This document shows, piece by piece, positions 19,050 to 27,415 of a stretch of 64,000 nucleotides of DNA. The stretch is from Paracoccus luteus (lineage in GTDB: Bacteria; Pseudomonadota; Alphaproteobacteria; Rhodobacterales; Rhodobacteraceae), in assembly GCF_004522155.1 (NCBI RefSeq), contig NZ_SDEA01000003.1, forward strand, positions 285,773 to 349,772, written 5' to 3'. Position numbers and translations under genes: made by a program. Every line of letters begins with the position of its first letter. The first letter of the stretch is position 1. The notes under the pieces were generated by a model. That model did no database searches and was not told the DNA's origin. It was given only the letters and a program-made list of their open reading frames with translations.

Positions 19050-19964
19050 ATGACCCTGCTCTTCGAGCAGATGCTGAACGGCGTCCAGTATGGCTTCATG
19101 CTGTTCCTGCTGGCCGCCGGCCTGACCCTGATCTTCGGGATCATGGGCATCATCAACCTGGCGCACGGCGCGTTCTATATGGCGGGCGCGTTCATCGGGA
19201 CGTGGGTCGCGGGCGTCACCGGCTCGTTCTGGATCGGCCTTCCGGCCGGGCTGGCGGGAAGCGCCGTGATCGGCCTGCTGGTCGAGTTCCTGGTCATCCG
19301 GCGGCTGTATGCCCGCGACCACCTGGAACAGGTGCTTGCCACATTCGCGCTGGTGCTGATCTTCAACCAGCTGGCCACGATCGTCTTTGGCCGCCAGCCC
19401 CTGATGGCCGCGCCGCCCCAGCTGCTTTCCGCGTCGGTCGAGCTGCTGCCCGGGCTGATCTATCCCGTCTATCGCTTGGCGATCATCGGCGTGGGGATTG
19501 CTGTCGCGGCCGGCCTTTACCTGCTGATCAACCGCAGCCGGATCGGGATGCTGATCCGCGCGGGGGAAGCTGACCGCGAAATGGTGCGCGCCTTGGGCAT
19601 CCGCATCAAGCTGATCTATACGCTTGTCTTCGGGCTGGGGGCCGTGCTGGCGGGACTGGCGGGCTATCTTGCCGGACCGATCTATTCGGTTCAGGCCGGC
19701 ATGGGCGACCGCATCATCCTGCCCACCTTCGTGGTGGTGGTGGTCGGCGGCGTCGGCTCGATCCGGGGCGCGTTCGTCGCCGCGCTGGTGCTGGGCGTGC
19801 TTGACACGCTGCTGCGCGCCTATGCGCCGGGGATGCTGCGCGGGATCATGGAATCCTCGGCCGCCGACACGCTGGGTGCCGGCCTCGCCTCGATGGGGAT
19901 CTACCTGATGATGGCGCTGGTCCTGATGGCGCGCCCGCAGGGTTTCTTCCCGGCGAAAGGATAG
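19050..19964 (+). CDS. livH: ABC transporter permease, LivH type
   Basis: Inner-membrane permease of 304 residues, about eight hydrophobic helices. The family opening LFEQMLNGVQYGFMLFLLAA GLTLIFGIMGIINLAHGAFY is present over residues 3-42, and the inter-subunit loop REMVRALGIRIKLIYTLVFG in the second half contacts the ATPases. Start ATG 19050 follows CGAAAGGACCACCCG. It pairs with the LivM-type protein encoded next. Confidence 0.92.
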   Translation: MTLLFEQMLNGVQYGFMLFLLAAGLTLIFGIMGIINLAHGAFYMAGAFIGTWVAGVTGSFWIGLPAGLAGSAVIGLLVEFLVIRRLYARDHLEQVLATFALVLIFNQLATIVFGRQPLMAAPPQLLSASVELLPGLIYPVYRLAIIGVGIAVAAGLYLLINRSRIGMLIRAGEADREMVRALGIRIKLIYTLVFGLGAVLAGLAGYLAGPIYSVQAGMGDRIILPTFVVVVVGGVGSIRGAFVAALVLGVLDTLLRAYAPGMLRGIMESSAADTLGAGLASMGIYLMMALVLMARPQGFFPAKG

Positions 19965-19967
19965 GAA

Positions 19968-20993
19968 ATGACCGATCTTGCCCATCCCTCGCCCGCGGAC
20001 GAGGCCCGCCAGGGCCTGCGGCTGCCGACGGTCGTGTTCGGCGCGGTTCTGCTGGCGGGGCTGATCGCCCTGCCCTTCGCGGCCGACGCGGTCGGGATGA
20101 ACTCGCTGATCAGCCTTGGTTCGCGCGTCCTCATCTATGCGATCGCGGTCGCCAGCCTGAATATCGCGCTGGGGTTCGGCGGCCTTGTCAGCTTTGGCCA
20201 CGCCGCCTTTTTCGGCATCGGCGCCTATGTCGTGGCGATGCTGTCGAACCACGCCGACTGGGGCACCCCGTTCCTGGGGTTCATCCCCGGCACCAACAGC
20301 CTGATCCTGTGCCTGCTGGCGGCGATGCTGTCCGCGGGCGTTGCGGCGGCCATCATCGGGGCGCTGTCGCTGCGCACCGGGGGCATCCAGTTCATCATGA
20401 TCACCCTGGCCTTCGGGCAGATGGTCTATTTCTTCTTCACCTCGCTTTCGGCCTATGGCGGCGACGACGGGCTGATGATGTCGGGCGCCAACGCGTTCTT
20501 TGGCCTGAACCTGCGCAACCGGACCAATTTCTACTATCTCTGCCTGACGATCTCGGTCGCGGGGTTCTGGCTTTACTGGATGTTCATGCGCTCGTCCTTC
20601 GCGGCGGTGCTGGACGGGGTGCGCCAAAGCCCGGACCGCATGGCGGCGCTGGGGCTTGCCCCGACGCGCCACCGGCTTGTGGCGTTCATCCTGTCGGGGA
20701 TCGGAACGGGGCTTGCAGGCGGGCTTCTGGCCAATCTGCTGCGCTTTGCCAGCCCCGATACGCTGAACTGGAACACGTCGGGCCTGCTGATGATCATGCT
20801 GATCCTGGGCGGCGTCGGCACGCTGTGGGGGCCGTTCCTGGGTGCGCTGGTGATCCTGGTGCTGGAAGACGTGTTCGGCGCCTGGACCGAGAACTGGCCG
20901 CTGGTTCTGGGCATCGTGCTGCTGCTGGTGGTCCTGAACACGCATGGCGGGCTGGTCGCGCTGATCCGCCGCCTGACGGGGGGGCGGCTGTGA
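19968..20993 (+). CDS. livM: ABC transporter permease, LivM type
   Basis: Second permease subunit, 341 residues. Typical blocks are LNIALGFGGLVSFGHAAFFGIGAY in the first half (positions about 63-86), RTGGIQFIMITLAFGQMVYF in the middle and LGGVGTLWGPFLGALVILVL near the C-terminus. The start is four bases after the LivH stop and the end overlaps the ATPase start as TGATG, so translation of the whole transporter is coupled. Confidence 0.92.
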   Translation: MTDLAHPSPADEARQGLRLPTVVFGAVLLAGLIALPFAADAVGMNSLISLGSRVLIYAIAVASLNIALGFGGLVSFGHAAFFGIGAYVVAMLSNHADWGTPFLGFIPGTNSLILCLLAAMLSAGVAAAIIGALSLRTGGIQFIMITLAFGQMVYFFFTSLSAYGGDDGLMMSGANAFFGLNLRNRTNFYYLCLTISVAGFWLYWMFMRSSFAAVLDGVRQSPDRMAALGLAPTRHRLVAFILSGIGTGLAGGLLANLLRFASPDTLNWNTSGLLMIMLILGGVGTLWGPFLGALVILVLEDVFGAWTENWPLVLGIVLLLVVLNTHGGLVALIRRLTGGRL

Positions 20994-21748
20994 TGGCGGG
21001 CGATGCAATCCTGACCGTGCGCGGGCTGGTCAAGCGTTTCGCGGGCTTGCTGGCCACCGACAACGTTGACCTGGACCTGCGCGCGGGCGAGATCCACGCT
21101 CTGATCGGCCCGAACGGCGCAGGAAAATCGACGCTGATCGCCCAGATTTGCGGCACGCTGCGACCTGACGCCGGGTCCGTGCGGCTGCGCGGCGAATCCA
21201 TCGACGCGATGGATGCGGCGGCGCGCGCGGCGCGGGGGATCGGGCGCACGTTCCAGATCGTGCGGCTGATCGACGACGCGACCGTGACGCAGAACCTGCT
21301 GGTCGCGCTGCATGTCCGCAATGGGCGCATCTGGCAGATATTCGACGGGCCGGGATCGCGCGCGGACCTGTCGCGCGAGGCGGCCGAGCGGCTGGCCGCC
21401 GCCAGGCTGGACGGCATCGCCAAGGCACGGGTCGCGGACCTGTCGCACGGCTATCGCAAGCAGCTGGAACTGGTCATCGCGCGCGCCATGAAGCCGGCCG
21501 TCCTGTTGCTGGACGAACCGATGGCGGGTCTGGGCCAGGCGGAAAGCACCGAGATGATCCGCACCCTGTCGGCGCTGCGGGCCGAGGTTCCGATGCTGCT
21601 GGTCGAACACGACATGGACGCCGTGTTCAACCTGGCCGACCGGATCAGCGTGCTGGTCTATGGCCGCGTGATCGCGACCGGCACCGTCGCGGAAATCCGC
21701 GACAACCCCGAGGTGCGCCGCGCCTATCTGGGCGAGGAGGACATCTGA
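20993..21748 (+). CDS. livG: ABC transporter ATP-binding protein, LivG type
   Basis: ATPase of 251 residues. Walker A is LIGPNGAGKSTLIAQICG at about residues 38-55, the family-typical IGRTFQIVRL follows, and Walker B is PAVLLLDEPMAGLGQAE. The signature region is atypical: VADLSHGYRKQLELVIARAM, with LSHG in place of LSGG, a variant common in this subfamily. The switch histidine is in MLLVEHDMDAV. Start ATG 20993 overlaps the LivM stop and the gene ends in a TGATG overlap with the next ATPase. Confidence 0.92.
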   Translation: MAGDAILTVRGLVKRFAGLLATDNVDLDLRAGEIHALIGPNGAGKSTLIAQICGTLRPDAGSVRLRGESIDAMDAAARAARGIGRTFQIVRLIDDATVTQNLLVALHVRNGRIWQIFDGPGSRADLSREAAERLAAARLDGIAKARVADLSHGYRKQLELVIARAMKPAVLLLDEPMAGLGQAESTEMIRTLSALRAEVPMLLVEHDMDAVFNLADRISVLVYGRVIATGTVAEIRDNPEVRRAYLGEEDI

Positions 21749-22449
21749 TGCTGAGGATCGAGCGACTGCAGGCGGGCTATGGCACGACCCCGGTGCTGTT
21801 CGACATCAACCTTGCCCTTGAGGAGGGGCAGGTGGTGACGCTGATGGGCCGCAACGGGATGGGCAAGACGACGACCATCCGCACCGTCATGGGACAGCTT
21901 CGCGCGCGCGCCGGCCGGACGACCTTTGCCGGCAGCGACATCACCGCCTGCGCGCCCGAGCAGGTCGCGCGCCGGGGGGTGGGGCTGGTCCCCGAGGGAC
22001 GCCGCATCTTCCCGACGCTTACCGTGCGCGAGAACCTCATCGCGACCGCCGCGAACCGGCTTGGCGCGCCCCGGCCCTGGACGTTGTCGCGCGTGACCGA
22101 GCTGTTCCCGCGCCTGGGCGAACGGCACGGGCAGATGGCGGGGACGCTGTCGGGGGGCGAACAGCAGATGCTGGCGATCGGCCGCGCGCTGATGACCAAT
22201 CCGCGGCTTTTGATCCTGGACGAGGCGACCGAGGGGCTGGCGCCGGTGATCCGAACCGAGATCTGGGCCTGCCTGAACCTGCTCAAGTCGGAACGGCAGT
22301 CGATCCTGATCGTGGACAAGAACATCCGCGAGCTGAAGCGGCTGGCCGACCGGCATGTCATCATCGAGAAGGGGCGGACCGTGTGGCAGGGCAACTCGGC
22401 GGACCTGGACCGCGACGCCGGGCAGGTGCAGCGTTATGTCGGCCTTTGA
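21748..22449 (+). CDS. livF: ABC transporter ATP-binding protein, LivF type
   Basis: Second ATPase, 233 residues. Walker A is LMGRNGMGKTTTIRTVMGQL at about residues 32-51, the LivF-type VPEGRRIFPTLTVRENL block follows, the signature is LSGGEQQMLAIGRALM, and Walker B is LLILDEATEGLAP. The switch position is IVDKNIREL, with Lys-Asn where most ABC proteins carry a His, as often seen in LivF. Its last 14 bases overlap the hydrolase gene. Confidence 0.92.
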   Translation: MLRIERLQAGYGTTPVLFDINLALEEGQVVTLMGRNGMGKTTTIRTVMGQLRARAGRTTFAGSDITACAPEQVARRGVGLVPEGRRIFPTLTVRENLIATAANRLGAPRPWTLSRVTELFPRLGERHGQMAGTLSGGEQQMLAIGRALMTNPRLLILDEATEGLAPVIRTEIWACLNLLKSERQSILIVDKNIRELKRLADRHVIIEKGRTVWQGNSADLDRDAGQVQRYVGL

Positions 22450-23299
22450 CGCGGATCTGGGCCGCGCCGCGCTGGACGCCGACTATGGCGCGCAGGCGAC
22501 CGTCGGGCCGGCGCGCTTTGCCGCCATCATGGCCGATTATCGCGCCGCGACCGATGCGGCGCTGGCGCGGCTGGCGCCTGCCGAACACGTCCATGACCCC
22601 CAAAGCGGCGAGCGGCTGGACCTGTGGGGCGCGGACCCCGAGGGCGCCCCCCGCCCGGCCGTGATGTTCATCCACGGCGGCTATTGGCGGATGCTGGCGC
22701 GCGGGGATTCGGGCTTCATGGCGCCGATGCTGGCGGAACGCGGCATCGCGACCGTGGTGCCGGACTATTCCCTGTCCCCGGCCGTGACCCTGGCCGAGAT
22801 CGTGCGTCAGGTCCGGGCCAGCTTTGCCTGGCTGTGGACCAACGCGCCGCGGCTGAACATCGATCGCAAACGGATCGTCGTCACCGGCAACTCGGCCGGC
22901 GGGCATCTGGTGGGCATGCTGATGGCGGATGGCTGGCGGACGCAGGCCGGCCTGCCAAGGGATGCCATCGCGGGCGCCATGCCGATCAGCGGGCTTTATG
23001 ACCTCGGGCCGCTCTCCCGGTGCTTTCCGCAGGACTGGCTGTCGCTGTCGCAAGGCGACGTCGCGGCGCTCAGCCCGCTGGCCAACCTGCCCGCGCGCCC
23101 GCCAAAGACCATCGTCGTGCGCGCGGGGTTCGAGCCGGCGGGCTTTGTGCGCCAGTCCGATGCCTTCGCCGCCGCCCTGGGCCAGACGGTCCGTGTCATC
23201 GAGGGCCGCAACCATTTCGACGTGATCCTGGATCTTGCCGATGCGGAAAGCGAGATGGCGCGGCTTCTGCTCAGCCTGGTGGGCCCGGGTCGTGGCTGA
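22436..23299 (+). CDS. Alpha/beta hydrolase, kynurenine-formamidase-like
   Basis: A 287-residue serine hydrolase. The oxyanion motif is FIHGGYWRMLARG, which with its Tyr-Trp is characteristic of the AFMID-type kynurenine formamidase branch. The nucleophile elbow is GNSAGGHLVGM, and the likely catalytic His is in EGRNHFDVI near the C-terminus. The start ATG 22436 lies inside livF (14-base overlap), so it belongs to the transporter operon. An amide- or ester-cleaving role on the imported compound fits. N-formylkynurenine is a reasonable candidate because a 3-hydroxyanthranilate-type dioxygenase is encoded 4 kb downstream, but the sequence alone does not decide the substrate. Confidence 0.78.
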   Translation: MSAFDADLGRAALDADYGAQATVGPARFAAIMADYRAATDAALARLAPAEHVHDPQSGERLDLWGADPEGAPRPAVMFIHGGYWRMLARGDSGFMAPMLAERGIATVVPDYSLSPAVTLAEIVRQVRASFAWLWTNAPRLNIDRKRIVVTGNSAGGHLVGMLMADGWRTQAGLPRDAIAGAMPISGLYDLGPLSRCFPQDWLSLSQGDVAALSPLANLPARPPKTIVVRAGFEPAGFVRQSDAFAAALGQTVRVIEGRNHFDVILDLADAESEMARLLLSLVGPGRG

Positions 23300-24221
23300 G
23301 CGCCCCCTTGCGCAGCGCATCCGCCAGCGCCTGCGCCGCCGGGGACAGGGGCGCATCGGCGCGCCACCACAGACCCAGGGGCCGCTGGGTCGCGGGCAAT
23401 GCGACGGGCAGCAGGGCGACCTGCCCGCGCCGCGCCTCGATCGCCGCCAGTTGCTGCGGCCAGGCCGTGATATAGTCCCCGGCCAGCAGCAATGCGCGGT
23501 TGGACAGGAAGGACAGCGATTCGACGCGGGGCACGGGCGGGTCCAGCCCCGCGTCGTGGAAGGCTGCGTCGATCTGTCGGCGCATGGTGGTGTCCGGGGG
23601 CGGCAGGATCCATTGTCGGTCGCGCAAGGCGCCAAGCGTCAGCGCCGCCGCGCCGCCGCCCGCCCCGGCCAGCGGATGATCGGCCCGCACCACCAGTTGC
23701 GCCTGGTCCGCGGCCAGCACGGTTTCGGCCAGATCGGCGGGCCGACGCCGGGGCGGAAGCCGTCCGACGACCAGATCGAGATCGCCCCGGCGCAGCAGGC
23801 CGGTCAGCCGTTCGTGCTGCCCTTCGGTGATCGTCACGCGCAGCCCCGGCCGCTCCGCCAGCAGGCGCGCGATCGCGTCGGGCACCAGCCCGCCCGCCGC
23901 CGACGGCAGCGTGCCGACCGCGACCGTGCCGCCGGTGCCGCTTTTAAGGTCCGCCAGCTCGCGCCCGGCGCGGCGCATCCGGGCGATCACGTCACGCGCA
24001 TGCCGGACGAGCAGCGCGCCATAGGGCGTGGGAACCGCGCCCCGGCCGGTGCGGGCGAACAGCGGCACGCCTGCGGCAGCCTCGGCGTCCTGCAGCGCCT
24101 TTGTCACCGCGGATTGCGTCATGTTCAGGCTGACAGCCGCCGCCGCAAGGCTGCCGTCCCGTTCGACGGCATCGATCAGGCGCAGATGGCGCAGGGAAAG
24201 CCGCGCTTCGGGATGATGCAT
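23271..24221 (-). CDS. LysR-family regulator of the aldehyde dehydrogenase operon
   Basis: LysR protein of 316 residues. The helix-turn-helix is LSLRHLRLIDAVERDGSLAA AAVSLNMTQSAVTKALQDAE (residues about 8-47), and the effector domain opens with VAVGTLPSAAGGLVPDAIAR and contains GDLDLVVGRLPPRRRP. Start ATG 24221 is chosen because longer frames upstream only mirror the divergent dehydrogenase gene. It is divergent from the operon at 24393 and converges on the hydrolase, their 3' ends overlapping by 29 bases. It probably controls the 24393-29136 operon. Confidence 0.88.
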   Translation of the reverse strand: MHHPEARLSLRHLRLIDAVERDGSLAAAAVSLNMTQSAVTKALQDAEAAAGVPLFARTGRGAVPTPYGALLVRHARDVIARMRRAGRELADLKSGTGGTVAVGTLPSAAGGLVPDAIARLLAERPGLRVTITEGQHERLTGLLRRGDLDLVVGRLPPRRRPADLAETVLAADQAQLVVRADHPLAGAGGGAAALTLGALRDRQWILPPPDTTMRRQIDAAFHDAGLDPPVPRVESLSFLSNRALLLAGDYITAWPQQLAAIEARRGQVALLPVALPATQRPLGLWWRADAPLSPAAQALADALRKGALSHDPGPPG

Positions 24222-24242
24222 GGGGTCAGCCGTCCGCCGCAG

Positions 24243-24262
24243 GTATGACGTTTGTTCAATAC
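24243..24262. promoter_or_regulatory. Candidate LysR binding dyad
   Basis: GTAT (24243-24246) and ATAC (24259-24262) form a dyad with a 12-base spacer, containing a T-N11-A LysR-type core, 22 bases upstream of the LysR start in the divergent region. The arms are short, so this is a suggestion only. Confidence 0.35.
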
Positions 24263-24392
24263 CCAATTCCGACAATTCACTTTCACGAATACCCCGGACA
24301 GGCAAGACTTGGGTCAACCGGTGCATCGACGGAACGCCGCAGGGCCCAAGGTCCGTGCCGACGGATCGCACCAGCAAGAGGACTGAGAACGA

Positions 24393-25853
24393 ATGATGCA
24401 TTACCCCGATCTTCATCTCTACATCGCGGGCGAGTGGCGCAAGGCGGCCGACGACATGGCCGTTCTCAGTCCTGCCGACGAAAGGGAAATCGGCCGGCTG
24501 CCCTGCGCGTCCAGGGCTGATCTGGACGATGCTCTGGCCGCCGCCGACGAAGGCTTCCGCGTCTGGAGCCGGACCGCGCCCCGCGACCGCGCCGACGTGA
24601 TGATCGCGGCCGCCCGGCTGATGCGCGAACGCATCGACGAGATCGCGGCCGCGATCACGCTGGAACACGGCAAGCCGTTGCCGGAGGCGCGGCTGGAGGT
24701 CATCCGCGGCGCCGAGTTCTTTGAATGGGACGCCGGCGAGGCCGTGCGGACCTATGGCCGGGTGATCCCCAGCGCGCAGGGCACCCGCTACAGCGTCATC
24801 CACCAGCCGGTCGGGACGGTCGCCGCGTTCTCGCCCTGGAACTTTCCGATGAGCCAGCCGGCCCGCAAGATCGGCGGCGCCATCGCCTCGGGCTGCTCGA
24901 TCATCCTCAAGGCGGCCGAGGAGACGCCGGCGGGCGCCCTGCACATCGCCCGCGCCTTCCATGACGCGGGCCTGCCGCGGGGCGTGCTGAACCTTGTCTT
25001 CGGCAACCCCGCCGACATTTCCGGCTATCTGATCCCGCAGGACCAGGTGCGGCTGGTCGCGTTCACCGGATCGACCGCGGTCGGGCGCCACCTGACGACG
25101 CTGGCGTCCCAGCACATGACGCCGGTCCTGATGGAGCTGGGCGGGCACGCGCCGGTCATCGTCTGCGACGACGTCAACGTCACCGATGCGGCCGTCATGT
25201 CGGCCAACCGCAAGATGCGCAACGCGGGCCAGGTCTGCACCTCGCCCACCCGCTTTTTCGTCAAGGACAGCATCTTCGACGCGTTCGCGCAGACATTCGC
25301 TGACCACGCCCGCAAGATCCGGGTCGGCAACGGGATGGACAAGGGCGTCGAGATGGGTCCTCTGGCCAACGGCCGCCGGATCGAGGCGCTGGCCGAACTG
25401 GTCGCGGACGCGACCGGCAAGGGCGCGCGCCTGCTGACGGGCGGCGAGCGGATCGGCAACAGCGGCTATTTCTTCCAGCCGACGGTTCTGGCCAACGTCC
25501 CCGACAACGCCCGCGTGATGCAGGAAGAACCGTTCGGCCCGCTTGCCATCATCAATCCCGTCGGATCGCTGGACGAGGCGATCGCCTGCGCCAACGCGGT
25601 CCCCTATGGGCTGGCGGCGTATGGCTTTACCCACAACGCGGCCAATGTGGACCGCATGGTCGCGGGCGTCGAATGCGGCAATCTGTCGATCAACACGCTG
25701 GAAGCGTCGCTTCCCGAAACCCCGTTCGGGGGCGTCAAGTCGTCGGGCTATGGCCGCGAAGGCGGGACCGAGGGGCTGCACCATTACATGACGGTCAAGA
25801 CCGTTTCGCACTTCATGCGGATCGATCCGGCCAACAAGGGAACCGAAGAATGA
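24393..25853 (+). CDS. NAD(P)-dependent aldehyde dehydrogenase
   Basis: A 486-residue aldehyde dehydrogenase oxidising a semialdehyde to the acid. The NAD-binding part shows FSPWNFPMSQPARKIGGAIA and FTGSTAVGRHL; the catalytic Glu is in MELGGHAPVIV and the catalytic Cys in NAGQVCTSPTRFF; EEPFGPLAIINP is also intact. It most resembles succinate-semialdehyde-type enzymes. First gene of an operon with a DapA-family lyase, a hydroxyanthranilate-dioxygenase-like cupin and an aspartate-dehydrogenase-like protein, so 2-aminomuconate semialdehyde or a related ring-fission semialdehyde is a plausible substrate. Its stop overlaps the next start as ATGA. Confidence 0.88.
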   Translation: MMHYPDLHLYIAGEWRKAADDMAVLSPADEREIGRLPCASRADLDDALAAADEGFRVWSRTAPRDRADVMIAAARLMRERIDEIAAAITLEHGKPLPEARLEVIRGAEFFEWDAGEAVRTYGRVIPSAQGTRYSVIHQPVGTVAAFSPWNFPMSQPARKIGGAIASGCSIILKAAEETPAGALHIARAFHDAGLPRGVLNLVFGNPADISGYLIPQDQVRLVAFTGSTAVGRHLTTLASQHMTPVLMELGGHAPVIVCDDVNVTDAAVMSANRKMRNAGQVCTSPTRFFVKDSIFDAFAQTFADHARKIRVGNGMDKGVEMGPLANGRRIEALAELVADATGKGARLLTGGERIGNSGYFFQPTVLANVPDNARVMQEEPFGPLAIINPVGSLDEAIACANAVPYGLAAYGFTHNAANVDRMVAGVECGNLSINTLEASLPETPFGGVKSSGYGREGGTEGLHHYMTVKTVSHFMRIDPANKGTEE

Positions 25854-26803
25854 AATACTCGCGCAAGGACGCCAAGGCGTATTCCCGGCAGACCATGAAG
25901 GGGATCTGGGCCGCGGCGCTGATGCCCTTTGACCACAAGGGCCGCATGGACGAGGACGCCTTTGCGGGCAACATGGACCACTGGATCGACGATCTGGGGA
26001 TCGCGGGCTTCTTCGTCTCGGGCAAGCAGGGCGAGTTCTTCTCGATGTCGATGGACGAGCGGAAGCGGTCGTTCGAGCTGGCGGTCAAGGCCGCGAAGGG
26101 CCGGGCGCAGACGATCATGTCGGTGTCCGACCAGAACATGGACAACGTGATCGAACTGGCGCGCCACGCGCAGGACTGCGGCGCCGACTATGTGGTGGTC
26201 CACGCGCCGGTCCTGCATTTCCACAAGGCGCAGGACGAGACGCTGAAGAACTATTACAAGATCGTCACCGACGCGGTGGACATCGGCGTGGCGCTGTGGA
26301 GCCATCCTGACAGCGGCTATCTGATGTCGCCGCAGCTGTGCAACGAACTGGCCGACCTGGAAACGGTGGTCGCGATCAAGTATTCGGTGCCGCGCCCGAT
26401 GTATGCGGAACTGACCCGGCTGGCGGGCGACCGCATCCTCGTCAGCACCGCCTCGGAAGAGGAATGGCTGGACAACATCCTGGAACTGGACTGGCAGCTT
26501 TACCTGTGTTCGTCCCCGCCCTATCTGATCCAGACGGCCAGGGACCGGCGCATGCACGACTATACGCAGCTGGCCTTTGCCGGAAACGCCGACGAGGCGC
26601 GGCGGGTGCGCGACAGCCTGGAGCCTGTGCGACAGGCGCTGCGCGGCACGCGGCCGGCCGAGAAGCCCCATTCCCATCAGAAATACTGGCAGGATCTGCT
26701 GGGCCAGACCGGCGGCCGGGTGCGCGCGCCGCTGCTGGAACTGACCGAGGACGAGAAGGCGGCGACGCGCGCCGCGTTCCAGGACTGCGGCCTGCAACTG
26801 TGA
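25850..26803 (+). CDS. DapA-family (dihydrodipicolinate synthase-like) lyase
   Basis: A 317-residue TIM-barrel class I aldolase family member. The Schiff-base lysine is in TVVAIKYSVPRP near residue 180, and the early GIWAAALMPFDHKG and GFFVSGKQGEFFSMS segments match the family. The usual GTTGE motif is replaced by SGKQGE, so pyruvate-analogue binding may be altered and this is not an ordinary DapA. Members of the superfamily also act as hydratase-aldolases on aromatic ring-fission products. In this operon a C-C cleavage step after ring opening is the likely role. Start ATG 25850 overlaps the dehydrogenase stop. Confidence 0.78.
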   Translation: MKYSRKDAKAYSRQTMKGIWAAALMPFDHKGRMDEDAFAGNMDHWIDDLGIAGFFVSGKQGEFFSMSMDERKRSFELAVKAAKGRAQTIMSVSDQNMDNVIELARHAQDCGADYVVVHAPVLHFHKAQDETLKNYYKIVTDAVDIGVALWSHPDSGYLMSPQLCNELADLETVVAIKYSVPRPMYAELTRLAGDRILVSTASEEEWLDNILELDWQLYLCSSPPYLIQTARDRRMHDYTQLAFAGNADEARRVRDSLEPVRQALRGTRPAEKPHSHQKYWQDLLGQTGGRVRAPLLELTEDEKAATRAAFQDCGLQL

Positions 26804-26863
26804 CCATGCGGCGGGCCGCGTCCCGGCCCCGGACGAAACCGATCAAGGACTGAGGAGGGTCTC

Positions 26864-27415
26864 ATGATCAAGGAAGGACGCCTGAGGGCATTCAACTTCC
26901 AGAAGTGGATCGACGAGAACAAGCATCTGTTGAAGCCGCCGGTGGGCAACCAGCAGATCTGGAAAGAGGCCGGGCTGATGGTCACCGTCGTCGGCGGGCC
27001 GAACCAGCGCGCCGACTTTCACGACGACCCGGTCGAGGAGTTCTTCTATCAGCTCAAGGGTGACATGATGCTGAAGGTCGTGGACAACGGCGAGCATTAT
27101 GACATCCCGATCCGCGAGGGAGAGATCTTCCTGCTGCCGCCGCATGTGCGCCACTCGCCCCAGCGCCCGCAGGAAGGCTCGATCGGGCTGGTGATCGAAC
27201 CCGAGCGGCCCGAGGGCGCGCTGGACGCGATCGAATGGTATTGCTTTGGCTGCAAGGCGCTGGTCCACCGGGCCGAGATCGACCTTGAAAGCATCGTCGA
27301 CGACCTGCCGCCCATCTATGCCGCGTTCTATGACAACATCGAGGCGCGCAAATGCCCCGAATGCGGCGAGCTGCATCCCGGCAAGACGCCACCCGAGGGC
27401 TGGGTGCAGCTTTGA
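26864..27415 (+). CDS. 3-hydroxyanthranilate 3,4-dioxygenase-like cupin
   Basis: Extradiol, Fe(II)-dependent ring-cleaving dioxygenase of the cupin fold, 183 residues, the normal length for bacterial 3-hydroxyanthranilate 3,4-dioxygenase. The iron-binding pattern is visible as RADFHDDPVEEFFYQLKGDM (His and Glu) and the later LLPPHVRHSP (His). The C-terminal rubredoxin-like zinc site is also present: YCFGCK and ARKCPECGELHPG. These features together are diagnostic for the family. It would convert 3-hydroxyanthranilate or a close analogue to the aminocarboxymuconate semialdehyde. No ACMS decarboxylase is encoded next to it, so the onward route differs from the classical pathway or runs elsewhere. 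Confidence 0.88.
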   Translation: MIKEGRLRAFNFQKWIDENKHLLKPPVGNQQIWKEAGLMVTVVGGPNQRADFHDDPVEEFFYQLKGDMMLKVVDNGEHYDIPIREGEIFLLPPHVRHSPQRPQEGSIGLVIEPERPEGALDAIEWYCFGCKALVHRAEIDLESIVDDLPPIYAAFYDNIEARKCPECGELHPGKTPPEGWVQL

